Notes: generated by a model from the letters alone, not told the origin. Positions 1 to 12,496 are shown, numbered from the stretch's first letter. The stretch: DNA of 64,000 nt from Micromussa lordhowensis (GCA_964020085.1 OZ026601.1:2700901-2764900); one strand, 5' to 3'. Numbers and translations: made by a program.

Positions 1-656
1 GCCGACTCCCGCTGTTGACAAAGAGTCTATTTCCGGCAAGGGAGCGAGCACGCAGGGGTTAATTAAAACGAACTCAGAGCGAACTAAGGACGATTTCACT
101 TCGGCAGGAGTATAGATTTCTGACAGGAGAAAAATATTGACAGCAATTTTTGATCTTCTAGCGATAGAGAGCAAAGTTAGAGAAATTACAGTACAGAAAT
201 GTGTGTTTTAGCACAGTGAGTTCCGTTTTCTCTTTGAGCAATTTTCATCACCCAGTGCCGGCCCGTTTTAAGTCCGGTGTTTTTCACCTTGTCGGACCGA
301 AACTGTTTGTAAATATCACATTTATTGCCAATTACCGAAGATAAGGCAAACTATTAATTAAATTTGAAGTATCCATTGACACTTTGCGCTGTAATCTCAT
401 TGGCAGGGTTCATTAGTTGAGTGAACATAATTAGACGACCTGACGGCTCGCTAGCGTAAGGTGATAGGTGTGTTTATTTTAACCCGTGAGTACATAACTG
501 TCGCGGGATTCTAGCGTTGCGTTAGTTTGCAAACTTGACTGACGGTGGGTTGAGCTTGAACTCGGGTCGATCTGACAGACAAGCACGTCTATATCTTCTT
601 GATTTAATCCTTCAGTAAATCGAACAGTTGATCGTGCGTTGCCGGGATATCGGAAC
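1..656 (+). promoter_or_regulatory. Upstream region and 5' UTR of the twist gene
   Basis: This stretch precedes the twist start codon and must hold its 5' UTR and probably proximal promoter, but I cannot place a TATA box or transcription start. In the twist frame the nearest upstream stop is TGA at 600-602 and there is no ATG between it and 657, which fixes the start. No other gene is visible here. Confidence 0.4.
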
Positions 657-1070
657 ATGGGACTGCCACATTATGAGAAGTCTCTCAACATGAGTCACCC
701 CAGGAGAAAGTACAGAACATCAGGCAGTTCTAAATCAAAACGCAAAGATGGCTCCCACTCGCACGACCATGGACACGGCAAAGGCGACCAGAGGACTGTG
801 GCGAATGTGCGCGAACGACAGAGAACGCAAGCTTTGAACGAGGCTTTTAATAAGCTACGGAAAATCATACCGACCTTGCCTTCAGATAAGCTTAGTAAAA
901 TACAGACACTGCGCTTGGCCGCGCGATATATCGACTTCTTGTGTCAGGTTCTGGGCAACAACGAGAAGCACCCAAACTCTGCAGCGAGCAGCTGCTTTAT
1001 CGCACATGAACGGCTAAGCTATGCTTTCAGTGTGTGGAGGATGGAGGGAGCTTGGTTTCAGCATCAGTAA
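657..1070 (+). CDS. twist: Twist-family bHLH transcription factor, single exon, 137 aa
   Basis: Nuclear DNA-binding transcription factor; Twist proteins dimerise with E proteins on E-boxes and act in mesoderm and neural-crest programmes in bilaterians, and are expressed around the endoderm/ectoderm boundary in cnidarians (family knowledge). Seen in the sequence: a basic, His/Gly/Lys-rich N-terminus (residues 14-45), then a complete bHLH at about 46-98 with basic motif [16 protein letters not shown], a short loop and helix 2 [15 protein letters not shown]. Near the C-terminus (119-133) is the WR motif or Twist box, [13 protein letters not shown], which separates Twist from Hand, Paraxis and other group A bHLHs. 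The ATG at 657 is the first in frame after a stop; a second ATG at residue 12 could also serve. At 137 aa it is short for the family, mainly at the N-terminus. No intron interrupts it. A duplicate twist-like gene elsewhere cannot be excluded. Confidence 0.93.
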   Translation: MGLPHYEKSLNMSHPRRKYRTSGSSKSKRKDGSHSHDHGHGKGDQRTVANVRERQRTQALNEAFNKLRKIIPTLPSDKLSKIQTLRLAARYIDFLCQVLGNNEKHPNSAASSCFIAHERLSYAFSVWRMEGAWFQHQ

Positions 1071-1800
1071 CAGAGAAAATTCTTCTCCCACACACCGTCC
1101 ATTGAACTAAAATGAACGCCGTCTTCCATGAACTCAACACGTTGATTCTGGTTGATTGCTGTGAACACTCGCGCAATCGAAAACGAAACTTCATGTTGCA
1201 CAGGTTAAATCTTGTCCCACGCCTTGTATTATAATATTACTAGCTTATGTGGAACAGATAGTGAATAACGATGGTGCTTTTAGAAACAGAGATATTGAGG
1301 AGAAGTCTTGAGTGATGTTTGTAGCATTACGGTACATGTATGTTTTGGACCTGCGCCGGTTGGCGGAAAAGTGCAAACATTTTCATGTTACAGCGTGTAA
1401 GCTTACTAATGTGTTAAGGTCACTTTAGTCTCTTTTAAACTCAGTTACACCTAGTAATTGTATAGATTTTTTCGCGTATGATTCTTAGAGACTACAACCA
1501 CTATGACGTTTTAATGATCTTGCCATTGTATATCTATTATAAATGAGTGTTTAAGTACATTAGCTTTGCCTAGCTGGTGTTATTGTTCAAAATATGTCCT
1601 CTCGTTCCGTGTGGATTTCTTTCTTAGTGAGGTATTTTTCTTGCTGTAGTTCAGTAGTGCTGCATGTATGAACAATTAACAGTGACTATAAGTCGATAAT
1701 TAGCCGAGCAAGATATGTTTCATGTCCACTAAAGTGAAATATTTTGCGTGTTAGTCATCGGAAGTCAACGATAGAAATAAATGCACATTGAGCTGACTGT
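1071..1800 (+). other. Probable twist 3' UTR with polyadenylation signal
   Basis: AT-rich sequence after the twist stop codon. A canonical AATAAA lies at 1776-1781, followed by T/G-rich sequence near 1800-1850, which suits cleavage shortly downstream. No other ORF of note is present. The UTR end is inferred. Confidence 0.4.
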
Positions 1801-4800
1801 TACGTGAGGCTTTGTTTTGATTGTCATAAGTCTTTTTTGTTTAACTTTACAAGGTTATAACTTTGTAAATAGAAAGTTGATTTCTATGGGAGAAGGTAGT
1901 TTCTCTTTATCAGGTTTCAATCGAGGCGTGAGACATTTATAAGAAGAGTTTTTCACTACACCCAGTGAGAATTCAACATGACTTCCTGTTATTTAGTCTG
2001 ATAACAGTTCTTTTCTAATTCCCTTTCTTCCTTTCTAGATAAAGCTTCTCACGTTATGAAGGAACGATCCAGCTTTGCTTCAATTAACCAGGCCTTGTTT
2101 TCCATGTTTGCATAGCACTGTCTTTGCCACTGAACAACTGATCTGGTTTGGTCTGACTCGGTAGGGTTATACTCCACTGTTTAGTTCAAACTATCTGTAG
2201 GCTTTGTTCCGATTTTTTTCGCCGCAAAATTCGCTTCTTCCTGCCTTAGTCAAGACGAATGGGTTGTGACGACAGTTTCTTTAAGTTATAGATATCTTTA
2301 CAACTGGACCAAAATATTTATTCATTCCAATCATGCAAGGTACAATGTCATGTTTTGAATTGGATTTTGGCCGATTTCTCTCCTAAAACCAATACACGAT
2401 TTCCCAAGAAAAACCGTCAAACATTATCGAGGTGGTAAAGGAATTTTTCAACCTTTTCCTTTTGACTATACATAGCCTTACCTCAACTGACTATCATGAG
2501 ATAAACCCTAGTACAAAACACCCACGCCACATGTTTTTTGGCGCATTTTATTTCAACTCCGCTCAACAAAAACAAACTACATATAGGCGGTCCGTGAATC
2601 AGCTCGCAGATCTGTTATAAACTCATTAGATTAAGGCTTCAGCACATGGTCGCTGCGTTGCGGAGAATAACCTCGTAATTATTTCCTAATCAACCTCGTC
2701 GTTTCAATTCGACGGTCTAATCACCCGGTGCTCGGAGTCTACAGCCATGAGCTGAATCAAACGCTTTATAATGGCGTCACTTTTGAAGCAGTCAGTGATG
2801 TTATTGGGAGGAATTCCTTGTCAATTGGACCCGACTGGAGTCAAAACGGCTACAGAGGAAGTGTGGCTCATTTTGAACGACAAGGGCTTCGTGTTAAAGT
2901 GTGGTTTTCATCTTGGTCGGCTCAAATGCAGATTTGCCGGAATCATGCCTAGCTTAGTGATGAAGAGCTAGTTTCATCAACTTTTTCGTTTGCTTTATTT
3001 AAGCGGCTTAAGCCTGTAAGGATCCAATAATGAAAAAGTGTTTAAAAATATATCAAACGATTGCACACACGTGGTTCGTAGTCTGTGTTTGCATGAGGTA
3101 GCAGATACTTTGCGGGACACCGTGGTAATTACTCCGCAGTACATCTGATTTCTCCATTCCAAAACGATGCTGGTCTCATTATATAAGGTCACAATTAGCA
3201 CTACCAAGAATTCACAGTCTATCTAGTTATGAATCAAAGGAAAACGGGCACTCTTTTGAGGTCTGCACGGGGACCTCAACCCGCCTACAAACTGACATAA
3301 ACTTAAAAGAAATCTTCCATGCTTTAACCTCAAGGAAATGGGCGCAATCCCGGAAAACAGAGCAGAAACGAAATTATGTTTTTTTAAAATCTTGATCCCG
3401 TCGATAAAGCCCTTCAGTTTTCCGTTGATAAATGAAAAGAAAACTGATGGTATCTGGTGTGCTTTAAGGAGTAGATAAGTACAAGCTAGTAGGTGTAGCT
3501 GTGATTTGTTTAGTGAGAAAGAAAAGAACAAACTAGTCCTCTTTGAGAGGCCTGTTGAGTTTATTCTCCAACTGAGAGCAACTTATTTGGCAATTCTCTA
3601 ACCTTCTTCTCAATTTAAAAGCATGTGCCAGATGACTTGTTTCAGTTTAATATTGATATCTGATGGAGTGCTTGATATTTGTAGCGCTTGTCTCCACGAC
3701 GAAAATTCAAAATAGCGGTCAAAACATTTCCTCTTGAAAATTTGTCACTTTATCGACGGAGGGGGGTTCAAATGTACTGTTCTTTGCGGGGGAAAAATAT
3801 AGCAACTTTTTGTCCCCTAAAGCCGTAAATGCGGTTTCCAATTTATTTGTCCTTTGTGTTTGAAAATAAAAGCGTATTTATTTCACAAGCATTTCAATTC
3901 AGTGAACCCGGTCAGTGATATCCATGAAGAATTGAAAAAGGATATTTAATATCCTTGAATAAGTAGGGAGTCACCGCTTGGAAAAATTCTCTATTTGATA
4001 TTTTTAACGAATGTTTTCAGGCAGCGATTTACCAGCGTGCATAGAATTGTCTCATTCCGTAATATGCTCTAGTGAGATAAATGTGTTTATTTTCTGCTAT
4101 TTTAACTGCTTAACATACGATTTTCTTGGGTAATGAACGGCACATCTGTAAAAGTAATATCGTTGTATTTGTGCTCGCCGAGCGACAATAAGTCACGGCA
4201 TGTCTTGTTTTTAATGACATTGTAATTTGTGGAACTCTCTGTAATTCTGCGTGGGATCCCTCCTCCTGGGTACCGCAACACACAAGCTCCGGCAAATTTC
4301 TTTTTTTTTCTGAAAGCGAATTAATTCAAGTTGTCGAGAAAAAGTTACTAAGTTTAAGTCATTAAAGACTGTTAAGTAATAAAACCTCCTGCCGGGCTTT
4401 TAACCCATCTGATGCTCGAGTTTTTTTATTCCATCGCCAGTCTCTTTAGAAAAGTCTCGGAAGTTCGTTGGCTGAAGTACTAAATAAACGTTTGCACGCT
4501 TTCCGGTTTAGCATCTCAGTTTAAAACAGGAAACGACGCTAGTAAACCCCAGCGCCCAATCAAAACCAATTGAAGCTTCTTGTCCATTCACGAATTCTAC
4601 CTGAACGGTTTGCGTTTTTTAAGCGTGTTTATTAGGGTGTCAATTCCTTGCTCTCGTGGTTTGATTTCTCACGTATTACGCGGTGAATCATGAACTGACT
4701 CCTTTCGATATCTCATAATATCGAGAGCCAAACAAAATTTACTAAAAGCTAAGAAAGCTTGTATTTCATCACGAATATCTGAGCATGCGTGACCATCATG

Positions 4801-7555
4801 AAGCGCATCTGATCAGTTTCGCTGCCTTGTGACACCGTCTACTTAAAGCAAAAAGTTTCAATTTTTTTGAGCTCGATTCAGTTTTCCTACCGCCGGTGTT
4901 TCTAATAATCAGGCACACCTGTTTCTCCGTGGTGCATACAACATGTAAAAGCATGATTATGCCTTGTTTTTTTTACTTTATAGAATATAGTCACTCGCTA
5001 TATATCGCACGTAACTTATGAAGTACTCACTTAACAAAAGAACGTTTTTCATACCAGTTTTTCTTCGTTGTTTCGTTGACCTATAGTATCTCTTTCTGAT
5101 ATCTGTTTAAGCTGCTTCCAATTTCTGGACTCTTTCCAAATCAGTAATCCTCGAAGGTTCTCGGAGTTTAAACAGGCTAAAGACTGAAAAAAGGCTCTCA
5201 CGAAAAGGTCTTAGATACGACGTGAAAAACAACAAAAAGGTGTCTATACGATATTTTTTATTAAGGATCTGCCAGCAATTCAAAATAAACCCCTTTATAG
5301 TGTCCGACTGGAACTTTTCTTTATTTATACTTATTTAGGCAAAGTAGGAAGATATCAAGAATTAACAATTTGATTTGTCTCATCCGTTGACTGAAAAACC
5401 AAATCGACCTCGTGCAAGGAGAACTACACCCGGTGTGGCCTTGCTGTGAAGCAGGGACATGACAACGCTTGACTCCAACGTGGAACTACACCTTTCATTG
5501 TTTATATTGCTGTAAAAATTTACTTTGAATCTTATACTTCTCAGACATTTAAAAAATTGAAATAATTTTTATCTCATCATTTTTAGGTCTATAGACCGGC
5601 TAAAATATTGAAGGCCTCGTGTGAAGATAGACCGGGTACATATACACAGCATATCTCCGTCAGTGGAAAACACTGTTCCATTTCCTAGCATGTTAATATC
5701 ATTCCGGTGGGGTTTCAACGTCAAGATTTCCGATGGTTTGATAAGTTTCTGTTAAAGCAATTTATAGTACAAATTGGAAAATGATGCGTTGTTGAATACT
5801 CCTGGCAATTCACAATTAGTGGTTCTATTTATTACCAAGAAGCAGAAAACACTCACGTACTTGAGAGGGGCAATGATGTCACAAAATGAAATTTCGAGTT
5901 TATATCGACACAGATAAAGGAACTTTTTCAATTTAAAATTCATAAAATAAAAACCACCACAACTTATAGGCCCATCTGTGAAAATCATTAATTTTTCCCA
6001 TTAATTGAAAAATGATGTATTGTTAAATAATCTCTGCAAATCAGGATCGCTTTTAATTTCTTCCTATCTGGAATAATGCGATTCTTCTGTGGATGTCAAT
6101 TCATGTGACAATCTGCATTGAATTTATTTTATTTTAAAACACTTCCCGTTTTACCCGCTGGCTCTAGGGGGGCTTCAAGGTCTGCAGTCTGTGGCATTTA
6201 TTTTTAGGAATGAACTACTAGAGCTGATGTCCATAGGCTCGAATATAAACCGGCTGATAAAACTAGTTTGAAATATCAAAAGATCAAAACTGACCCAATG
6301 TTGAAATGTTTTACTAGAAAGTGCAACTTTACACAGGCAACATTTTCCCCCAGCTTTTCTCGTGGATATCTGCAAACTGCACCTTACTTATAAAATGCTG
6401 TTCCCTTCTGGAGCTGACAAACGAATTTGACACTGTAGTCTGTTATGTAAATTTGTTTCGCCTTATGCATGGTATCAGAAGAAGACCCACCCTAATGAGT
6501 TTTATTCTTAATTGTAAAAGTCGTGAGCAAGCTTGTCTAGTAAATAGCAATGGAGCGCTTTCATTAACGTAGCTAGCAGCCAGGCGAATATATTGCAACT
6601 AAAGAAAGTGTTTATATAAGGAAAGAGTTCAACTTCCACACCAACATGGCCGCCGTTTAATTGTTTTGGGACACCATGGCTGCTGTGACTTCAAAATTAA
6701 AACACTATAAATCATCCGAAGAACTACTTCAATATGGCGTTCGTCCGTAAGAAACTATTTTAGGCTTTCTTGTATTTTTTGTACATGTAAAATGATCTAC
6801 CTGACATCGCCCGCAACTCAAAATGTTTGTTGATGATATCGTGGGTCAAAATAAGACACAAAGGTGTTACAAGACATTTTTCAGTAATACGTAGATTTTT
6901 CTTTGAGCAAGAGAAAGCTCCATTTTTGTGATCGCAAAAACAATAGGTCAGTTTGTAACCTGCTGTTAGAACAAAGCCTTTAGAGTTTACTGGTTATAAA
7001 GATGCGAACTTGAATGTCTTAAGAATTTCCTCTATTATGTAAGCCCGTGTAAGCTTAGGAAAGTGAGGCTGAAATGTTCAAATACTTTTAGCTGCAACTC
7101 ATATATGAAAAGTAGCGTTTCATTAAAATCTTCGAGTTCTGCCTGTAACTGCATGAGTTACTGAAGACCTTGATGACTTGTTCGTGAAAGAAGTTCAGTC
7201 TGATCCACTTCAGATAAAGATGGGCACCTTTCGCTCACCATGGAGCGGCAGCAGAGAAATATATTTTCAGCTACAAAGGGATACATGAAAACGATAAAAC
7301 CTGTCTCAACTGCAAAGTACAAACACGGAGCCTTTTGGAAATGTTTTTCAGTTTTGTGTCTTCATCTGAACAAGTGGTCAAGTCTAAAAATTAATTTTGT
7401 AACTGATGATTTCACAAGCGATTACGAGAACAAATTGGCTTTAGGTAGTTGAAGGATAACAGAATGTGCGGAATCTTAATAGATGAAAATATTCATAACG
7501 CCTCAACTTGTACCTTACAATTTAACAATTAAATTTTGAGCGTAATATGTATCAA
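1800..7555. other. Intergenic DNA between twist and the tRNA array
   Basis: About 5.7 kb of AT-rich sequence. Six-frame ORFs are all under about 105 codons, lack recognisable motifs and show no paired arrangement. I see no tRNA, LINE or clear terminal inverted repeat. Twist enhancers could lie here but nothing in the sequence identifies them. Array-type spacer sequence becomes recognisable only at about 7350-7550, just before the first tRNA-Cys. Confidence 0.5.
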
Positions 7556-7627
7556 GGGGGCATAGCTCAGTGGTAGAGCATTCGACTGCAGATCGAGAGG
7601 TCACCGGTTCGATCCCGGTTGCCCCCT
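7556..7627 (+). tRNA. tRNA-Cys-GCA: tRNA-Cys(GCA), consensus copy
   Basis: Decodes UGC/UGU. The 7-bp acceptor stem GGGGGCA/TGCCCCC is fully paired. The D-arm is GCTC/GAGC with loop AGTGGTA, the anticodon loop CTGCAGA carries GCA, and the T-arm is ACCGG/CCGGT around TTCGATC. The discriminator base is T (U73), an identity element for cysteinyl-tRNA synthetase. A-box and B-box are intact, no CCA is encoded and there is no intron. A long T run starts about 20 nt downstream and should stop RNA polymerase III. Five other copies in the window are identical over 72 nt. Confidence 0.95.
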
Positions 7628-8248
7628 TACTGCTTAATTCTCTCAAGTATTTTTTTTTCACTTTCAAATTGTTGTAGCTGCTTCAGTTATGACCTTCGTT
7701 CTTTGATTTTCTATTTTGTTAAACTGTCAAAATACGGGAAACGATGCTAAAAATATGTTTTCGAACTCTCTTAGAATGCATAAAAGATAACGATTCTGTT
7801 TTTTTGCTTTCACTGAGGTTTTAAAATTTCCTTTGATTCACACTTTTTTTCCTAAACTTAATATGACAAACATAACTTTGGTATTGTGTTGCAAGGTAGT
7901 CTTAAGGTAAATACGAGCGTTCTGATTGGTTCTTGCTTCGTCGGGGTTTGCCTGACGCCGGAACCGTTTCCTTAATAAGTAGTGTATTTTTTCGTTTTCG
8001 AAATTAAATTCAAGGTTCGAGTGCCATATACTTCCCCTTACTGGGGAATGTTGGCCCTCGGTTGTTTTACGGACCTTGCGTAATTGGTGCGCTTGGTCCG
8101 TATTTGCCCGACCTCGGGTCATTATTCTTCAATACGACCCTAGAATTAGCCAATCAGAGCACCACATAAGCTATATGATAATAATTCATAATTACGCGAC
8201 GTGTAACCCAAATTAAAATTTTAAATTTGGCGCCAACGCTCAAGTCTA

Positions 8249-8320
8249 GGGGATATAGCTCAGTGGTAGAGCATTCGACTGCAGATCGAGAGGTCACCGA
8301 TTTGATCCCGGTGGCCCCCT
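8249..8320 (+). pseudogene. tRNA-Cys-like copy (type B), decayed
   Basis: The anticodon arm with GCA is kept, but the acceptor is GGGGATA against GGCCCCC with mismatches at pairs 5 and 7. The T-arm has lost a pair and the loop starts TTTGATC, changing the conserved C56. Probably not functional. Confidence 0.7.
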
Positions 8321-8445
8321 TTCAAGGTTATTCCCCGAACGTTTTTAAACTTCATAATAATGGTACCTGTTTTAGTCACGGCCTCAGTTATCTAAATCTC
8401 CATTTTTCATTTTTCGTTTTCCATTTTCTAACAATTTTAGCTTGC

Positions 8446-8552
8446 AGAAAGCATGAGCTGTGACACACAGAAACTAAAAAATGTCTTCTTTTAGTTTCTG
8501 TGTTTCTATGGAGTTACAAAAATCACAGCTGTTCATGCTTTTGAACACTTTT
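8446..8552. repeat. Palindromic spacer hairpin, partly deleted
   Basis: The left arm ('agcatgagctgtga' to 'acagaaactaaaa') is followed by its inverse ('ttttagtttctgtg' to 'cagctgttcatgc'). The left arm lacks the stretch matching 'tttttgtaactccatag' found in the fuller hairpin at 23532-23651. Confidence 0.6.
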
Positions 8553-8714
8553 TACTTTAAGCTTTTTAAAGTTACGCAATTATTGAAAATTCTTAACATT
8601 TGATTCTCAGGCATCAAAACAAAAGTCTGTTGTTTCGCCTTGCAGTTTATCATTTTTTTTTTTGGACCGAGGAAGAGCTGATGAAAAAAACAGGCAAAAT
8701 GATTTTCAAGCTAC

Positions 8715-8785
8715 TGCACTGGCCGGGAATCGAACCCGGGCCTCCCGCGTGGCAGGCGAGAATTCTACCACTGAACCACCAGTGC
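8715..8785 (-). tRNA. tRNA-Gly-GCC: tRNA-Gly(GCC), consensus copy
   Basis: Decodes GGC/GGU. On the minus strand the acceptor is GCACTGG/CCAGTGC, fully paired, with discriminator A. The D-arm is GTTC with loop AGTGGTA, the anticodon loop CTGCCAC carries GCC, and the T-loop is TTCGATT between GGG/CCC. It matches the animal tRNA-Gly-GCC pattern almost base for base. Poly-T (TTTT) lies about 15 nt past the 3' end on the minus strand. It converges with the upstream plus-strand Cys copies. Eight more copies in the window are identical over 71 nt. Confidence 0.95.
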
Positions 8786-9178
8786 TCGCTTGAAACTTCT
8801 CGCAGAATTTGTGATCGAGGTCTATCACAGCCAGATTTTTCTGCTCCACACACTGCAAGAAAAATTCGGCGATTCTGTAGGAGGCAAGATGCAAACAAGT
8901 TGTGGGTGTGCCAGGCTGCACCAAATCAACACGCCTGTAGTTGCGTTAACTGACCCTTTTGGGCAATACTTCTTACTCAGCTCTTGGTATACTCTCTATA
9001 CCATTACACTCGACATTCACAATGGATTATTCACAATTGGTTGACTTGATGTAAGACCACTACTATATGTGCAGTGTGAATATTAACTCGACTTGCAATA
9101 GCTATTAATTAGTACTAATTATTAATTAATCATTAATTACTCACATTTGGAGCTAACCTTTTATCAGGGGGGGCATAT

Positions 9179-9247
9179 AGCTCAGTGGTAGAGCATTGGA
9201 CTACAGATCGAGAGGTCACCGGCTCAATGCAGTCCCGGTTGCCCCCT
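9179..9247 (+). pseudogene. tRNA-Cys pseudogene with changed anticodon
   Basis: Acceptor ends match tRNA-Cys, but there is an extra TA after the acceptor. The anticodon loop reads CTACAGA (ACA in place of GCA), and the T-arm contains an insertion ('ggctcaatgcagtccc'). The fold is broken. Confidence 0.8.
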
Positions 9248-9582
9248 TTCGAGTTTTTTACCCGAACGTCTTTCAAATTTTATAATAATAATACCTGTTT
9301 TATTTACGGTCTTAGTTATCTAAATCTCGATTTTCTAACCCTATGCAAAAACGCCAAAAAATGACTTCTTTTAGTTTCTGTGGTTCTACGAAGTTACAAA
9401 ATTGTACACCTTTTACTTTAAACTTTTTTAAGTTACGCAAATATTGAAAATACTAAATTCTTAAATCATTTGATTTTACATCAAACAAAAGTCTGTTGTT
9501 TCGCCTTGCAGCTTATCAGCACTTTTTTGGACCGATGAGCAGCTAGCTGATGAAAAACCCAGCAAAATAATTTAACTGATAC

Positions 9583-9653
9583 TGCACTGGCCGGGAATCG
9601 AACCCGGGCCTCTCGCGTGGCAGGCGAGAATTCTACCACTGAACCACCACTGC
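9583..9653 (-). tRNA. tRNA-Gly-GCC: tRNA-Gly(GCC), two base changes
   Basis: One change turns a G-U pair of the anticodon stem into A-U, which is harmless. The other puts a G-G mismatch at acceptor pair 4. All invariant D- and T-loop bases remain. It may still be expressed, but the acceptor mismatch makes that uncertain. Confidence 0.7.
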
Positions 9654-10024
9654 TCACTATAAGCTGGTGGTGTATAATTTGTGAGCCATATCTGTTACAG
9701 ACAGGTCGCTCTGCTTTACACACTGCGAGAAAAAGTCGCAAAGCAAGCAAGTTGTTGAGTGTGGTTAATCCGGCTCAGCACGCTTCTGACAACACCGTTG
9801 GCTCAGCTCTTGATATATTCCCTATACCATTGCACTTGACAAACTCATTGATTAGTGGTTGATTTGATTTATGTATATACTCTCTATACCATTGCATTCG
9901 ACAAAGTCATGGATTCACAATTGGTTGATCTGAGACCACTAATATATGTGCAGTGTCAATATTAATAACTTCTCGACTTGTACTTTAGAATTAATTACTC
10001 AAAGTTAGAACTAAATTTTCTCAG

Positions 10025-10043
10025 AGGGCATAGCTCAGTGGTA
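10025..10043 (+). pseudogene. tRNA-Cys head fragment (A-box only)
   Basis: Ends at the D-loop: 'gggcatagctcagtggta' continues directly into spacer 'ataatgttacctg'. Intact units show the same spacer after a whole tRNA, so everything from the D-stem 3' side to the downstream spacer is deleted. At least eight other units carry this junction. Confidence 0.8.
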
Positions 10044-10324
10044 ATAATGTTACCTGTTTTAGTTACGGCCTCAGTTCTACAAGTCTCCATTTTCTAACTC
10101 TATGCAAAAAAATGTCTTTTTAGCTTCTGTGTTACAAGAATCACAGCTTGTTCTTTCTGTAAGCTAACATCATGCACTTTTTACTTTTAGCTATTTTAAG
10201 TAAGATTTTTAAAATATTTGATTTTACATCAAAGCAAAAGTCTGTTGTTTCGTCTTTGCAGCTTATCAGCACTTTTTTTGTACCGGGGAACAACTGATGA
10301 AAAACCTAGCAAAATGAAAAACAC

Positions 10325-10387
10325 TGCACTGTCGAACCCGGGCCTCCCGCGTGGCAGGCGAGAATTCTACCACTGAACCACCAGTGC
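10325..10387 (-). pseudogene. tRNA-Gly with 8-nt deletion in T-arm
   Basis: Eight bases ('gccgggaa' on the plus strand) are missing between acceptor and T-loop, removing the 3' side of the T-stem. The anticodon and D-arms are intact. It cannot form a normal tRNA. Confidence 0.85.
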
Positions 10388-11179
10388 TCGCATAGAAGAC
10401 GACGCATAATTTGTTAGCCAACTCTATCACAGCCAGTTCCCTATGCAGGCCCAGCACACTGCGGGAAAAATTCGGCGAGACGATAAGATAAGCTATAAAA
10501 TAAGCCATATATTTCTTTCAGGCAAATGACCTGCAGCAAAAAGGTCGGGGAAAAAAGAAAAAAAAGTAAAAAACTGCAATGTTCTAATATGAAAATACCA
10601 AGTAAGCGTTGAAATCCCACTTATCGTACTTTATTTAGAAATGTCGTTCAAATTAATAAATTTCTTAGAACTACTGATCCGATGTACGCTCACCATAGAC
10701 CAGAACGTTGTCAAGTATCAAGTAAGTGAAATATATAACGTTAAACAATACATGTAAATAACTATCAAGAAATTATTTCACTGTTTGCTGATTGTTGTTC
10801 TCTGAGACTTTTGGAAATATTTTTCAGTTGCGTTTTTCTGAGCAAGTGGTCAAGTCTTATACTGATTCCGAAATTCATTTTGTAACTTCAACTGGTGACA
10901 TCAAGAGTGATTACGAGAACATATTCTTGGGTTTCACGTGACGTCACTAGCTTTGCTCAAATCAGTGTCCGCCATGTTGGTGTCCCTCGGGTGTCAAATT
11001 TATGTCAATAACAGGCCATTTCTTCAGTGAAGCTCCTCTATTATCGCTCACGTATTTCGCCAACTGCGTGAATATCCAGAAAGAAAAAATGATAAAAGTG
11101 CGGGGCATTCATCTAAAGGTATCCCAGTGCTCTCTGAGTATGCCAAAAGCCTCGAGAGACGACTGAGTAAAGGAAATAT

Positions 11180-11825
11180 ATTCGCTGTAGCTAAATGACC
11201 GGTCAAGGTTTTAAAATCACGACCGGCAGTCTGATATTTTTCTCAAATGTTAAGGAATGGAAGGAACTCATCCAATTCAAACTATCATATGTCGATTAAG
11301 AACTGCCAGGCGATCCAGAAGAGCTGCATAGATCGCAAGTATAACGCTTGGTTTACGCTCGGCTCAGAGAGCGAGATCATTGTTTGTGACACTTAGGTTT
11401 TTTTGGGTGGACTGCCGGTCACGGTTTTGAAATCACTAAATGACCGGCGTTCAGATAATTTCCTCAAATTTTAATCAGTCGAAGGAACCCACCCAATTCA
11501 AACTATCATATGTAAGATAGACTGTACATGATCAAGAATCTGCAACATCGCTTCGTTGTTCTTATTCGAAGACCCCAAAAAATCCTAAGTGTGGCTCAAA
11601 CCACGGTCTCGCTCTCTGGGCCGGGCGTAAACAAAGCGTTAGACTTAATTGAACCTATGCAGCTCTTCTGGATCGCTTAGCAGTTCGTGATAGACATATG
11701 ATAATTTGAATTGGATGGGTTCCTTCCATTCTTTAAAATATGACAAAATATCAGACAACTGGTCATTTAGTAATTTGAAAACCTTGACCGGCTGCCGGTC
11801 ATTTAGCCACAGCAAATATATTCGC
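11180..11825. repeat. Triplicated module, outer two copies inverted
   Basis: The sequence around 'atggaaggaact(c)atccaatt' with 'tatcatatgt' and 'gatccagaagagctgcata' occurs at about 11180-11375 (plus) and 11605-11825 (minus); a shorter plus copy is at 11400-11520. On the minus strand of the last copy 60 codons are open (11827 to 11645), including FKEWKEPIQFKLSYVYHELL. The first copy conserves much of this peptide with stops, so the module was probably once coding. Family not recognised. Confidence 0.6.
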
Positions 11826-11849
11826 AAAAGATCTCGGTCATCGGGGTTG

Positions 11850-12496
11850 AAACCAGCTTCTACACCAAAAAGCAGTTAAAGGCATTCAAGAGTCTGGAGG
11901 CATTTAATCAAATTATGTCAGGATTTGTAACCTCAGTTGTAGGCAAAGTAATCGCCCGCAAGTACGTCGTGAGAGCAAGTGTGTTCGGCATTCATAGCGT
12001 GTGAAATGATGATCCTTTAGTGAACACTGATTTGCGTCATTTCGGAAAAGTATGGGACTATTTTGTCAGCCCGTTGCTTGGGATGCAAAGCACGTCGCGA
12101 GTGTTTTATTTTATTTAGAAGCAACTACACGAATTCATGAAAAGCTCGTTTGCACGCAGGTAAAATGCTCATGGATATTTGCAGACATATGTCAAAGAAA
12201 TGCCGTATGCGAAGGCTAAGAACATCGATTTTTCATCGGCTAACAAGCTCCGGTCAATGAAAAGCTCTACCAGAAAATTGAGGATCTACAACAGCCGCAA
12301 GCCTCGAACCAGCAGCTTTTATTTTCAGCAGCTTCTACTTACTTCTAGTTCTGGGACTGCATCGGCCGGCGCATACAGCGCGCATCGGCTCCTTCGAAAG
12401 AAGATGGATCAGTTTTATGCCAAACTCAACCAGTGCAAAATTAAAGCAGTAGCTTTAAGTTTAATCGATCCTTTTGCTGACCAATTTATCGACTAA
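11850..12496 (+). pseudogene. Decayed SWIM-type zinc-finger protein gene (coral THAP/SWIM family)
   Basis: Several frames together give a recognisable order. First comes VETSFYTKKQLKAFKSLEAF (from about 11850), then GFVTSVVGKVIARKYVVRA, then after a frameshift NDDPL. Next is a Cys-rich ARCLGC stretch (about 12068-12090) where a SWIM zinc finger is expected, then EATTRIHEKLVCTQVKCSWI (about 12118-12178), and finally an open frame to the TAA at 12494 with YVKEMPYAKAKNIDFSSANK and KMDQFYAKLNQCKIKAVALS. This order matches uncharacterised cnidarian multicopy proteins that join a SWIM finger to a YqaJ-like nuclease. That match is from memory of the family and was not searched. At least two frameshifts break it, so it is a relic. 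Confidence 0.55.

Noticed and set aside
2728..2971. Two overlapping ORFs of 74 and 66 codons
   Set aside because: No motif, no homologous second copy, and two frames open at once suggests chance.
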